Shown here piece by piece: positions 27,575 through 38,559 of a stretch of DNA of 64,000 nt. The DNA comes from Cepaea nemoralis (Eukaryota > Mollusca > Gastropoda > Stylommatophora > Helicidae), in assembly GCA_014155875.1 (NCBI GenBank), contig JACEFZ010006323.1, positions 211,001-275,000 of the forward strand, given 5' to 3'. A model generated the notes under the pieces. It was not told where the DNA came from and did no database searches. It worked only from the letters and a program-made list of their open reading frames with translations. The position numbers and the translations under genes were made by a program. Position 1 is the first letter of the stretch. Every line of letters begins with the position of its first letter.

Positions 27575-30169
27575 TGTCATGGAACGGCTGAGAATTCACC
27601 TAGCAATACTCCCACAAGTCCAATTCCCCTTTTTCCCGTAAGTCTAAAGCTAGTCGAAGGGAGACAACCGAGGTATTACTGTACCCCACGCAAGGGCGAT
27701 TGGTGGCCCTTGACTTCTCGACTGTTCGGGTGACGAACCATATCCGCTAACGCATGCGCACGAACCGTCTCGGAACAAAGAGAGGCTCAGTTGTGATCCG
27801 GCCGTGAAAGCAAGCCGTTGTGTTTGAACGACTGTGTTAATTCGTAAATGGGAGAGAGGAAGCCAGTGTCTTGCTGTTTATCAAAGAAAACTGACAGAAC
27901 GTCCAGTGTTGGGACGGGAGCTCCTCAATTCTGAATACACAGTTTGTCGTAAGGTACGTGAAACATATTTAGATAAATAATGTGTGTCGCTACCGCGGTG
28001 AATCGAAGCTGTTCGACCACATGTCCCGCCCGGCGCACAAAGGTCAGTCAGGGGTGAAACTGTGGGCTTGTGTTTTAACTTAACACTGCAGGCGAGTTGA
28101 ACACGATGGATTGTAGGCCTGTTTTTGCGTTAACATTGTACAAGTACGGGAATGCGGGTTATTGCCGCTACAAGTAGTATAGACATTTCAGACAGGCCAA
28201 TAGTGTTAGTAGTCCGAGTTCACTCCTGGGCGGCCTTAGAACTCTAACGTAGTCGACACAAACGGACGTGGGCGAAGGCGTTGTAGAACATAGGTCGAGT
28301 GAGGTATCAGGGAACTCGGCCGAACCAGACGAAACCCATGCGATGGTCGCCGGACATGTCGAAGGTCATTCGAAGGACATTGCGGGTGTCTAAGTTCGAA
28401 TTCTTTGGTGTGGCGACCACTGGCTTTGCTGAGCTTTCTGCTTATTCTTTATGTTATTGGTTGCCGTAACAGAACACCATCTTGATAGGCAGCTGGTTCC
28501 CGAGAGGTTGACACTGGAGAAATTGGGGAATGCGACAGAGCTGGTCACAGCCAGCTGAACATCGTTCCAAATGCTCTGACCTTAACTAGGGGAGGAGGGA
28601 ACGGGATGTGGACTTCCACTACAGGGGGATTTCCCTGTATAATCTATTACATTCCTGGATCAGAGCTAGAGCTCCAGGAGACCTGGTGTATAGTAGGTAA
28701 TCCTAAAATCGAACCAGGGAGAGGGGGCTACCTCCGAGGGAGGGGAATTCGGTGGTCACCGGCTCTCCTTCAGAGCCATTCTGTCTCTAGGTACCTTTAA
28801 CCTACTAACCTGGTATATTGTGTCCTTAGAAGTCTTTTTAGGACAGAAGGATTTCGCCGACACCATGACCAGATACACAGCCTACCTTGGGCGGGTTCGA
28901 GACGGAGGACGGTTCAGCCAGCACTTGTTAGGACCCAGACCCAGTTCAGTTTTGGCAGTGGATCCTGGTCTGTGAGGCTGCCGGCCGGGTCATGGCGACA
29001 CCGGCCTATGCTGAGTACACATAGGTAACGTGTACCTCTGGGGTAAGTCTGTGTCACGATATTCACACATGGTGTTATCTTTGGCAGGTTCTACTTTCTG
29101 AGAGACTTACGTGACGGGACCAGAGGAAGATGACTTGGTGAAGGCTAAATGGCTGGCTTACCTATGTGACGTGAAGTGAGGCTTCTACACCACACCACGT
29201 GCCGGGAAGTCACTGCGCCACAGTCCAGTCCCGTCTAAACCGCTAAATGATCTTCAGTCAGTCCACCAAGTATTATGATGGCTACACACGGGCGAGTATC
29301 GTGTCCTCTTGTCTGTGAAGTTTTGACATTATAACCCACTAGCCAAACGGGTAGAGAAGAACTACATTACCCTTTATTTCATGATGGCCTGGTGTTCCGA
29401 GAACAGTCTACCATGTTGGAATAGGGACACTTGTTACATTCCTTACCTGGTCACGCGCTACCAGTACTGACTTTGAGTGACAGAGTCAACTTGAACTGTG
29501 CCAACTTTCTGTGCTTATAGGCCCAGTTATACCCATCCTGATCCCATTAGAGACCACCATCTGTGCCAGAACTTTGACATTGTTAAATGTGTGTTAACTG
29601 TTATGGTGGCTTCTTAGGAAGGTTGTCTAGCACAGGCCTTACCAGTGAAGCTTGAAGGACAGGCCTGCAGAACTTCTACAGGGATGTTAGTCCAGAGACA
29701 TCACGTACCACCGCAACTTGGAGTCACCACATTGACGTGCTAGTCATTCCAGTTGAGACTACACCTCGGCAGAGACATTCCACGCTACGTGTGCAGATGA
29801 GTGACATCTTTAACCTTGTGGTATCCCTACCCAGTGTACAGTGATGAGTGAGACGGTCCTGAGGCTAATCCAGATAGCCATTTCTTCTATCGCCTGGCGG
29901 TAGCCAATATTCTCTCATGAACATTCCCCTTGTTGATACTCCTCTTGTACATTATATCATCTAGTCATTATGTGTAGACACCAGAGTCGTGTCATCTGTT
30001 CTGGATGAGAGGTGAAAAAGGTATTGTCCAGCGGTTGATAGTGAGAGAGACAGGAATCCAAGGGCTGGTGGGGTCTGTAGACTGAGATTTATGGTATTCC
30101 CAGAGTGCATCTATCCCGTTATTAAGATGTAGTAGTATGCTTCCCTCACCCCAGGAAATACCTACGACA
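27575..30169 (+). repeat. Left LTR
   Basis: Starts TGTCATGGAACGG and ends CCTACGACA, the TG...CA ends expected of an LTR. It matches 33211-35808 from end to end, with differences mostly of one base or one small indel (for example GTGAAGGCTAAATGG here against GTGAAGGCTGCTAAATGG on the right). At 2,595 bp it is unusually long for an animal gypsy element. Short open frames in it (for example 28606-28800) recur in the right LTR but have no recognised motif. Confidence 0.95.
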
Positions 30170-30174
30170 TTATT

Positions 30175-30192
30175 TGGGGGCTCGTCCGGGAT
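30175..30192 (+). other. Primer binding site, tRNA-Pro type
   Basis: TGGGGGCTCGTCCGGGAT lies five bases after the left LTR. It is complementary to the 3' end of tRNA-Pro as used by several retroviruses and fixes the element's strand as plus. Confidence 0.9.
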
Positions 30193-30407
30193 ATTGATGA
30201 GACAGCTCTGGTGATTATGGTTAGGACATTTCATTCCTAGTATCTCTATTCAGGTCTACATAGGTCTTTGGTCCTGTTTCTTCTCTTGACCAAGCCAGAT
30301 TGACGTGTGGTGTGTTGGGACGTCATATATATTAGATTGGTGTATTGCATATCTATATATTGCGTTATTTACCTATCACTCACACTACTAACATATACTC
30401 TCTAAGT

Positions 30408-32909
30408 ATGGCATCCACCAAATTAAATATGGAGGAAGTGCGGGCAACCGGCGAAGGACTGGGCTTCACCGGCACTGCACTAACAGAGTATATCCAAGGG
30501 GTTGAGAGAGACTTCCGTCAGGAAGAGAGAGAGAGAAGACAACAAGAAGTGGAGGATCGAAGGATGGCATTTGAGTTGAAGAAGTTCGAAATCGAACAAG
30601 CCGCTAAGAAGTTCGACGCCGAACAAGAGGCTCAGAAGCGAGAGCATGAGTACCGTATGCGGGAACTCGAGCTCAGGGCACAATCAAGTAGAGAGACTGA
30701 GGGAGCAGTAGGAGGGTCTTCACTCCCTGGTTCACCTACCTTAGGTCGACATGGTTATCATGCCATGAAGTTTCCTCTACCGGTTTTTGAGGAAGATAAG
30801 GAAAAGATCGACCAGTTCTTACAAAAGTTCGAGGCTATGTCTGTCGCCATGGGTCTCGATCGAGACAAGTGGTGTCTGAAACTGTCCCAGGGATTGCGCG
30901 GAACCGCTTACGAGGTCTATTCGCGTTTACCGGCGGGTCACGAGAATAATTATGCCGAACTGAAGGCAGCGCTGCTGAAACGGTTCGAGATGACGTCGCA
31001 TACTTACCGCAAGAAGTTTCGAGAAGCGAAACGAGAGCCGAGTGAGTTATTTGCTGCGTACGCCGAGCGTCTTAGATCCTACCTCCATAAATGGATGGAC
31101 TTAGCTCAGTTCGCACACGATTACGACAGTCTCGAAGAACTGATGATCGTCGACCAGATGCGGAAGCATATGTCGAAACCGCTCAAAGAGTTCTTGGGAG
31201 AACAAGGGGCGGAAAGATTAGAGGTAGTAGCCAAAATGGCCGAACGATTCGTCGAGGTGCATGGTGAAGGTGGGGAAACCCATCCCTCCATGGGTAAAAG
31301 TCAGGACAAGACTGACAGAAAGAAACTGAAGAACTCTCATGTCAAGAATGTAGAACCTTATGAGAAATCCTCTGACCAGAGTCCAGAGAAGTCGAAAGAT
31401 GGGAGCAAGAAGCCACATAACTCTCCACCGAAACGGAAATGGAGTGAGAAGTGGTGTTCGATTTGCCAGTCACCCTCGCACAATACAAGGGACTGCAGAT
31501 CGAAGGCTAAGAGCTCACACTTTGCGGCCTGCCTAGTGGCTCCAAAGGCTGTTGCCACCGAAAAGGTCGAGGTCGGCGAAGAGACTCTGGATCAAGAGAG
31601 GCCACCTGTGGTCGAACTGATAGAAGTCAACGGCCAGCAGGTTGAGTGTCTCTATGACACTGGCCTAGACGGGGAAGCCGTCATTGCCGCCAGTCTAGTG
31701 AGACCAGACCAACTCACTGGGGAAAGCATCGAGATACAGCCGGCTATGAAGAGTGCGGTAGCCATGACGTTACCAATCGCTAACGTAGAGATTAGGTCGA
31801 GATACGTCACGGGCAGCATCCCAGCCGCGGTATTACTCGATCCCCTATATCCCGTGATTCTGGGGAGTAAATATGTATTTCTAGGGGTGCCGAAGAAGCC
31901 AATCCACCTAGGCGACATACATACCTGCGCCCACACGGGGAAAGACGAGGCAAACACAACCAGCTCGAAAACCCAGCTAGGGGGTTTGCGCACCGCCCAG
32001 AGCGAAGACGCGACACTACGTCCGTGCTACAAGAAGCTGCAGAAAAGTGCTGAACCACCGCAACGGGACCAGTACTATCTGAAGAATCGGCTGCTCTACC
32101 GGAGAGCCGGAAGGGGAGATGAACTGCACGGGCAGTTGGTGGTCCCGACGGACTACCGTCTCCCAATTCTTCAGAGGGGACACACCATATCGGGTAGTAA
32201 CCTATCCGGGAATGGACATATGGGTGTCAGAGCGACGCTGCAGCGAATTTCCGGTCATTATTACTGGCCACGAATGACTGGCGATGTACGCCGGTTAGTA
32301 AAGTCATGCCCAGAGTGCCAGAAGGCTACACCCACAGATCGGACTAAGACTAGATTAGGTCTTAAGGTGGGAGATAGAGTATTATTGTGGGGTCCTAGCA
32401 GGACCAATATGCTCGAGGTAGGATGGCAAGGACCTTATCCCGTGGTCAGGGTAGTGTCCAAGACCAACTACGAGATCCGGATCGGGGGAATTTTGAGAAT
32501 TTTCCATGCAAATCTCCTGCGAGGAAACGAGGAGAGGTCCGGTGAAAAATCTCTGCACCTGTCGGCGATGTCAGTCACTAGTACCCAAGTTCGGAAGGGG
32601 TGGGTAACGTCGGATGCGGCGCGAGATACCCTGGACTCCAACCGACGATCGACTGACTGGCCCCGCTATCGAAAGAGATGGCCAGGGAAACCCGAGTCCA
32701 GAGGGTTTTGGGAAGACTATACAGTCCATCGAGGACGAAACCGCAGATCCCGAGACCAGGTTGTTGGGAGACATAGCGGTAGTGACGACACTGGTACCGC
32801 CGGGAAGGGAAGATCCGTCGGTATTGCACCCCGTTGCGTACGCGAGTCGGATGGTCGTCCGGCCGAACGTAATGACTCGACGGGCAAGCGCGGTTGTCGA
32901 TCACTGATA
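30408..32909 (+). CDS. gag-protease-partial integrase polyprotein of the LTR element
   Basis: One open frame (in-frame upstream ATG at 30345; MASTKLNMEE at 30408 is the likelier start). Numbering from 30345: a Glu/Arg-rich helix (about 50-113); a capsid-like region with FREAKREPSELFAAYAERL (about 225-243), resembling the SCAN/gag fold; a zinc knuckle Cys371-x2-Cys374-x4-His379-x4-Cys384; a protease with CLYDTGLDGEAVIAAS (DTG at 438-440) and VILGSKYV (about 504-511); an integrase HHCC with His613, His625, Cys655 and Cys658 (GHYYWPRMTGDVRR between); and at once the GPY/F module (GDRVLLWG, WQGPYPVV, FHANLL; about 676-726). Only about 40 residues separate HHCC from GPY/F, so the DDE core is lost without breaking the frame. 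After about 750 it reads through RT/RH remnants out of frame. Confidence 0.85.
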
Positions 32910-33199
32910 TGAGACGGGCTGTCCAAGTTACTGCCCAAATTGATGGGGAGGTTGTACCTTTGAGGGTACCGGCAGACCATCAACCAAAGATAGGCTTGGC
33001 CACCTCCCGTAAGCTCAAAGCGCGCTTGATGCGTTGGTTGTTGATGCATCAGCCCTACACCTTTACGGTGGAATACATTCCCGGTAAGGAGAATGTTGGG
33101 GCTGACTTTCTGTCTAGGCATCCAGTCCCAGAGGCAGAGGATGAGTTTGCTAGGAGTGAACATCCAGCAGGAGACAGTCGACGCGGTCAACTCTCTTAA
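32614..33199 (+). pseudogene. RNase H remnants of the LTR element
   Basis: In another frame 32836-32904 gives LHPVAYASRMVVRPN and RRASAVVDH, like the HPVAYASR...AVV segment of gypsy RNase H. At 32999-33130 LMRWLLMHQPYTFTVEYIPG followed by KENVGADFLSRHP is the RNase H end with its terminal Asp. No RT motif such as YxDD is present between the integrase GPY/F module and these pieces. They lie downstream of integrase, as expected for the Gmr1 order and contrary to the ordinary gypsy order. Confidence 0.75.
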
Positions 33200-33208
33200 G
33201 AGGGGGCC
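33197..33208 (+). other. Polypurine tract
   Basis: AAGAGGGGGCC ends two bases before the right LTR. Its position and composition are those of the plus-strand primer site. Confidence 0.8.
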
Positions 33209-33210
33209 TA

Positions 33211-35808
33211 TGTCATGGAACGGCTGAGAATTCACCTAGCAATACTCCCACAAGTCCAATTCCCCTTTTTCCCGTAAGTCTAAAGCTAGTCGAAGGGAGA
33301 CAACCGAGGTATTACTGTACCCCACGCAAGGGCGATTGGTGGCCCTTGACTTCTCGACTGTTCGGGTGACGAACCATATCCGCTAACGCATGCGCACGAA
33401 CCGTCTCGGAACAAAGAGAGGCTCAGTTGTGATCCGGCCGTGAAAGCAAGCCGTTGTGTTTGAACGACTGTGTTAATTCGTAAATGGGAGAGAGGAAGCC
33501 AGTGTCTTGCTGTTTATCAAAGAAAACTGACAGAACGTCCAGTGTTGGGACGGGAGCTCCTCAATTCTGAATACACAGTTTGTCGTAAGGTACGTGAAAC
33601 ATATTTAGATAAATAATGTGTGTCGCTACCGCGGTGAATCGAAGCTGTTCGACCACATGTCCCGCCCGGCGCACAAAGGTCAGTCAGGGGTGAAACTGTG
33701 GGCTTGTGTTTTAACTTAACACTGCAGGCGAGTTGAACACGATGGATTGTAGGCCTGTTTTTGCGTTAACATTGTACAAGTACGGGAATGCGTGTTATTG
33801 CCGCTACAAGTAGTATAGACATTTCAGACAGGCCAATAGTGTTAGTAGTCCGAGTTCACTCCTGGGCGGCCTTAGAACTCTAACGTAGTCGACACAAACG
33901 GACGTGGGCGAAGGCGTTGTAGAACATAGGTCGAGTGAGGTATCAGGGAACTCGGCCGAACCAGACGAAACCCATGCGATGGTCGCCGGACATGTCGAAG
34001 GTCATTCGAAGGACATTGCGGGTGTCTAAGTTCGAATTCTTTGGTGTGGCGACCACTGGCTTTGCTGAGCTTTCTGCTTATTCTTTATGTTATTGGTTGC
34101 CGTAACAGAACACCATCTTGATAGGCAGCTGGTTCCCGAGAGGTTGACACTGGAGAAACTTGGGGAATGCGACAGAGCTGGTCACAGCCAGCTGAACATC
34201 GTTCCAAATGCTCTGACCTTAACTAGGGGAGGAGGGAACGGGATGTGGACTTCCACTACAGGGGGATTTCCCTGTATAATCTATTACATTCCTGGATCAG
34301 AGCTAGAGCTCCAGGAGACCTGGTGTATAGTAGGTAATCCTAAAATCGAACCAGGGAGAGGGGGCTACCTCCGAGGGAGGGGAATTCGGTGGTCACCGGC
34401 TCTCCTTCAGAGCCTATTCTGTCTCTAGGTACCTTTAACCTACTAACCTGGTATATTGTGTCCTTAGAAGTCTTTTTAGGACAGAAGGATTTCGCCGACA
34501 CCATGACCAGATACACAGCCCTACCTTGGGCGGGTTCGAGACGGAGGACGGTTCAGCCAGCACTTGTTAGGACCCAGACCGAGTTCAGTTTTGGCAGTGG
34601 ATCCTGGTCTGTGAGGCTGCCGGCCGGGTCATGGCGACACCGGCCTATGCTGAGTACACATAGGTAACGTGTACCTCTGGGGTAAGTCTGTGTCACGATA
34701 TTCACACATGGTGTTATCTTTGGCAGGTTCTACTTTCTGAGAGACTTACGTGACGGGACCAGAGGAAGATGACTTGGTGAAGGCTGCTAAATGGCTGGCT
34801 TACCTATGTGACGTGAAGTGAGGCTTCTACACCACACCACGTGCCGGGAAGTCACTGCGCCACAGTCCAGTCCCGTCTAAACCGCTAAATGATCTTCAGT
34901 CAGTCCACCAAGTATTATGATGGCTACACACGGGCGAGTATCGTGTCCTCTTGTCTGTGAAGTTTTGACATTATAACCCACTAGCCAAACGGGTAGAGAA
35001 GAACTACATTACCCTTTATTTCATGATGGCCTGGTGTTCCGAGAACAGTCTACCATGTTGGAATAGGGACACTTGTTACATTCCTTACCTGGTCACGCGC
35101 TACCAGTACTGACTTTGAGTGACAGAGTCAACTTGAACTGTGCCAACTTTCTGTGCTTATAGGCCCAGTTATACCCATCCTGATCCCATTAGAGACCACC
35201 ATCTGTGCCAGAACTTTGACATTGTTAAATGTGTGTTAACTGTTATGGTGGCTTCTTAGGAAGGTTGTCTAGCACAGGCCTTACCAGTGAAGCTTGAAGG
35301 ACAGGCCTGCAGAACTTCTACAGGGATGTTAGTCCAGAGACATCACGTACCACCGCAACTTGGAGTCACCACATTGACGTGCTAGTCATTCCAGTTGAGA
35401 CTACACCTCGGCAGAGACATTCCACGCTACGTGTGCAGATGAGTGACATCTTTAACCTTGTGGTACCCTACCCAGTGTACAGTGATGAGTGAGACGGTCT
35501 GAGGCTAATCCAGATAGCCATTTCTTCTATCGCCTGGCGGTAGCCAATATTCTCTCATGAACATTCCCCTTGTTGATACTCCTCTTGTACATTATATCAT
35601 CTAGTCATTATGTGTAGACACCAGAGTCGTGTCATCTGTTCTGGATGAGAGGTGAAAAAGGTATTGTCCAGCGGTTGATAGTGAGAGAGACAGGAATCCA
35701 AGGGCTGGTGGGGTCTGTAGACTGAGATTTATGGTATTCCCAGAGTGCATCTATCCCGTTATTAAGATGTAGTAGTATGCTTCCCTCAACCCCGGAAATA
35801 CCACGACC
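33211..35808 (+). repeat. Right LTR
   Basis: The match to the left LTR begins at TGTCATGGAACGG. The end reads CCACGACC where the left LTR has CCTACGACA, so the terminal CA has changed here. Differences from the left copy are few and mostly single-base indels. Confidence 0.95.
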
Positions 35809-35835
35809 TTATTCCTACACCTTTTTCATGTCTAT
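35809..35835. repeat. 27-bp flanking direct repeat, right
   Basis: Identical to 27548-27574. Its first five bases (TTATT) also equal the five bases between the left LTR and the primer binding site, so the exact end of the right LTR is ambiguous by five bases. Confidence 0.9.
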
Positions 35836-36062
35836 CCCCTCCAGAATAAATTATTGTGTGGTTGTCAGCTATAATTTTGCCCGATCCCTTCCATCTCACC
35901 TCACTAACGCCTAGTATATTCATTTTCATGCTATCCATTTCTCTTAGAACATTGTTCAACTTTCCTAGCTCATTTAATGTCCTAACATGCCATGTTCCTA
36001 CTCTAAATTTCCGCCATCCATTTTTGTTTGGTCCAAACCTACTTTTTGTTTGGCGCTGAATA
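35836..36062 (-). mobile_element. LINE C, 5' part (endonuclease N-terminus)
   Basis: On the minus strand this gives VGTWHVRTLNELGKLNNVL, ILGVSEVRWKGSGKI (catalytic Glu) and NHTIIYSGGDRHEKG, the first third of the endonuclease, which continues on the other side of the LTR element at 27574. The 5' edge has the block CCAAACAAAAAGTAGGTTTG that recurs near 4300. Confidence 0.88.
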
Positions 36063-36084
36063 TGTTAAGCTAAAGAATATTCGC

Positions 36085-36165
36085 CTCGACCGGAATTCGA
36101 ACACTTCACCACCGAGTCAGCAGGCAAGCTTGCCCACCACTGAGCTACCACGGCATCCGCAACCA
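36085..36165 (-). mobile_element. tRNA-like SINE head or tRNA pseudogene
   Basis: On the minus strand CCGTGGTAGCTCAGTGGTGG holds an A-box (TAGCTCAGTGG), and GTGTTCGAATTCCGG a B-box, about 35 bases apart. No acceptor-stem pairing is convincing, so I read it as a SINE head; the body toward LINE C is short or missing. Confidence 0.55.
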
Positions 36166-36318
36166 AATATGTTCAGACTAAATAACTGGTGAATTCTTAG
36201 CCTTCCTCATCTTCGTTCACCTTTCAAGGAAAGCGTGTCACACCTAGTTATGCGACTTCGGCATGCGTTTGTGTACGGGTTTTCTCCTCAACACAGATTC
36301 CGTCCAAGGTAACCGGCT

Positions 36319-36675
36319 CTATCTATCCGTGAATGGTGAATTTGTGAATTGCAACCTTGGCCTCTGCTGGATGAAGGGAATTTTCCAACTAGCAACTTCT
36401 GTCTCTCCTCGTTTCTCGCGAGAAACACACTTTTTCGTAATGTCCGCTTGCTGCGGAACTGTGATATCTACGCCAATAATTAATGCATTTGACTTAAACA
36501 AGGGGAATCTGAGGGACGGAATATTACTTTTCCTTTCGGTGTCCACATTCATATTTACAATGCAGTGAAGCAGATTTATACTTTGACCAACCCTTGAAGG
36601 CATAGATTGGTTTAGCTCAGAATATATTACTTTACCCTGATACAGATAGTCACGCTTGTGAGTTGCTGAGGGCAT
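36319..36675 (-). CDS. Uncharacterised 118-codon ORF, weak Argonaute-like segment
   Basis: I do not recognise it with confidence. The segment NIPSLRFPLFKSNALIIGVD followed by ITVP resembles the start of an Argonaute PIWI domain, where a hydrophobic strand ends in Gly-x-Asp-x-Thr-x-Pro and the Asp is catalytic. The preceding residues (SINLLHCIVNMNV) could match the NL-x-x-x-IN-x-K stretch before it. Beyond ITVP the resemblance fades. No RNase motif 2 or 3 is present. It may be an exon, a pseudogene piece or chance in a spacer between SINE head and minisatellite. Confidence 0.2.
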   Translation of the reverse strand: MPSATHKRDYLYQGKVIYSELNQSMPSRVGQSINLLHCIVNMNVDTERKSNIPSLRFPLFKSNALIIGVDITVPQQADITKKCVSREKRGETEVASWKIPFIQQRPRLQFTNSPFTDR

Positions 36676-36739
36676 TTATCATCTCATTGTGTACAAATCC
36701 ATCGGTAATTTAATATGGCCATAAAATTGGGATAAATTT

Positions 36740-38260
36740 TGCTATAATTGTGGTTGCTGTAATTGTGGTTGCTGTAATTGTGGTTGCTGTAAGTGTGGCT
36801 TTTTGCTGTAATTGTGGCTTTTTGCTGTAATTGCGGTTGCAATAATTGTGATTGCTGTAATTGTGGTTGCTGTAATTGTGGTTGTTGTAATGGTGGTTGC
36901 AGTAATTGTGGTTGGCGTAATTGTGTTTGCTATAATTGTGTTTGCTGTAATTGGGGTTGCTATAATTGTGTTTGCTGCAATTGTGATTGCTGTAATTGTG
37001 ATTGTTGTAATTGTAATTGCTATAATTGTTGTTGTAATCATGATTGCTGTAATTGTGGTTGCTATAATTGTGGTTGTTGTAATTGTGGATGCTGTAATTG
37101 TGGTTGTTCTAATTATTGTTGTTGTTAATCGTGATTGGTGTAATTGTAATTGCTGTAATTATGGTTGCTGTAATCGTAAATGCTGTAACTGCGGTTGTAA
37201 TAATTGCCGTAATTGTAATCATTGTAATTGTGGTTGCTCTAAATACTGTAGTTTCTCTAATTATGGTTGCTCTAATTATTGTTATCGTTGTAAATGTGGT
37301 TGCTCTAATTATTGTTATCGTTGTAAATGTGGTTGCTCTAATTATTGTTATCGTTGTAAATGTGGTTGCTCTAATTATTGTTATCGTTGTAAATGTGGTT
37401 GCTCTAATTATTGTTATCGTTGTAAATGTGGTTGCTCTAATTATTGTTGCTGGAATTCGGATTGCTCTATTTATTATTCTTGCTGCAATTGTGGTTGCTC
37501 TAATTTTGGTATTGGTGTAATTGTGGTTGCTCTAATTATTGTTGCCGTAATCGTGGTTGCTGTAATTGTTGTTGCTATAATTGTAGTCGCTGTAATTGTC
37601 GTTGATGTAATTAGTATTGCATTAATTGTGGTTGCTCTAATTATAATTGCTGTAATTTTTGTTGTTCTAATTGCGGTTTCTGTAATTGTGGCTGCTGTAA
37701 TCGTGGTTGCTTTAATCATGGTTGTTGTAATCGTCAGTTGCTATAATTGTGGTTGCTGTAATTGTGGTTGTTGTAATTGTGGTTACTGTAATTGTGGTTA
37801 CTGTAATTGTGGTTGCTGTAATTGTGTTGTTGTAATTGTGGTTTCTGTCATTGTGGTTGCTGTTATTGTGGTCGCTGTAATTGTGGTCGCTGTAATTGTG
37901 GTTGCTGTAATTGTGGTTTCTATAATTGTAGTTGCTGTAATTTTTGTTGCTGTAATTGTGGTTGCTGTAACTGTGTTTGCTGTAATTGTGGTTGCTGTAA
38001 TTTTTGTTGCTGTAATTGTGGTTGCTGTAACTGTGGTTGCTGTAATTGTGGTTGCCGTAAGTTTTGTTGCGGTAATTGTGGTTGCTGTAATATTAGTTGC
38101 TGTAATTGTGGTTGCCTTAGTTGTGGTTGTCCTAAATGTGTGTGCTTCAATTATTGTTGCCATAAATGTGGATGCTATTGTTACGGTTGACTTAATTAAG
38201 GTAGCCCTAATGTGGTTCTCTAAATATAGCCGCGCTAATTGTGATTGCTGTAATTATGGA
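36740..38260. repeat. 15-bp minisatellite (TGTAATTGTGGTTGC)n
   Basis: About 1.5 kb of TGTAATTGTGGTTGC variants, roughly 100 units. Because the period is a multiple of three, all frames repeat the same five codons and several stay open for hundreds of codons (for example 36812-38275, 487 codons, Val/Ile/Ala- or Cys/Asn-rich). Codon content simply mirrors the unit, so I do not call a gene. Confidence 0.95.
37252..37450. repeat. 33-bp higher-order units inside the 15-bp array
   Basis: A 33-base composite (GTTGCTCTAATTATTG, TTATCGTTGTAAATGTG) is repeated about five to six times with almost no change. It is a local, recent amplification of diverged units. Confidence 0.85.
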
Positions 38261-38559
38261 CAGTTATTTTTCTAATTATGACTGATACAATTATGACGAG
38301 TATGTGTTATTGTTTTAATGTTACTTTCTGTAATTACATTTAAAACATTATTTCCCACAGCAAGCTGTAAGAAACTATTGATGCCTGGAAAACTTAATGA
38401 TGACATATGATACATTCAAAATTAATGCAAATAATTACTCTGCTGCATACATTACATGAGAAAAGACTTGTTAATGTAATGAATACATGATAGACATGAT
38501 AATATTTATTTTGCTCCCAAAGCACAGCAACATTTAGTTCCGTCTCTCCCTAAATAAAT

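Larger units (their letters stand above)
27575..35808 (+). mobile_element. Ty3/gypsy LTR retrotransposon, Gmr1-like order, internally deleted
   Basis: Two LTRs of about 2.6 kb (27575-30169 and 33211-35808) flank only about 3.0 kb of internal sequence. In order this holds a tRNA-Pro-type primer binding site, gag with zinc knuckle, protease, integrase HHCC and GPY/F pieces, RNase H remnants and a polypurine tract. Integrase ahead of RNase H is the domain order known for the Gmr1 clade of Ty3/gypsy; ordinary members have RT-RH before IN. The RT and the integrase catalytic core are missing. The element is inserted in the LINE C endonuclease. About a dozen small differences separate the LTRs, so the insertion is recent. 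Confidence 0.88.

Noticed and set aside
30480..33235. Minus-strand frames of 60-172 codons opposite the gag-pol region
   Set aside because: Shadows of the plus-strand polyprotein.
27575..35808. Endogenous retrovirus because of the tRNA-Pro primer site
   Set aside because: There is no envelope gene, and the protease, integrase and RNase H motifs with IN before RH fit a Ty3/gypsy retrotransposon.
36085..36165. Functional tRNA gene on the minus strand
   Set aside because: The promoter boxes are present, but I could not close a cloverleaf with an acceptor stem.
36812..38275. 487-codon Val/Ile/Cys-rich protein, possible structural or membrane protein
   Set aside because: A 15-bp repeat read in frame; other frames are open as well.
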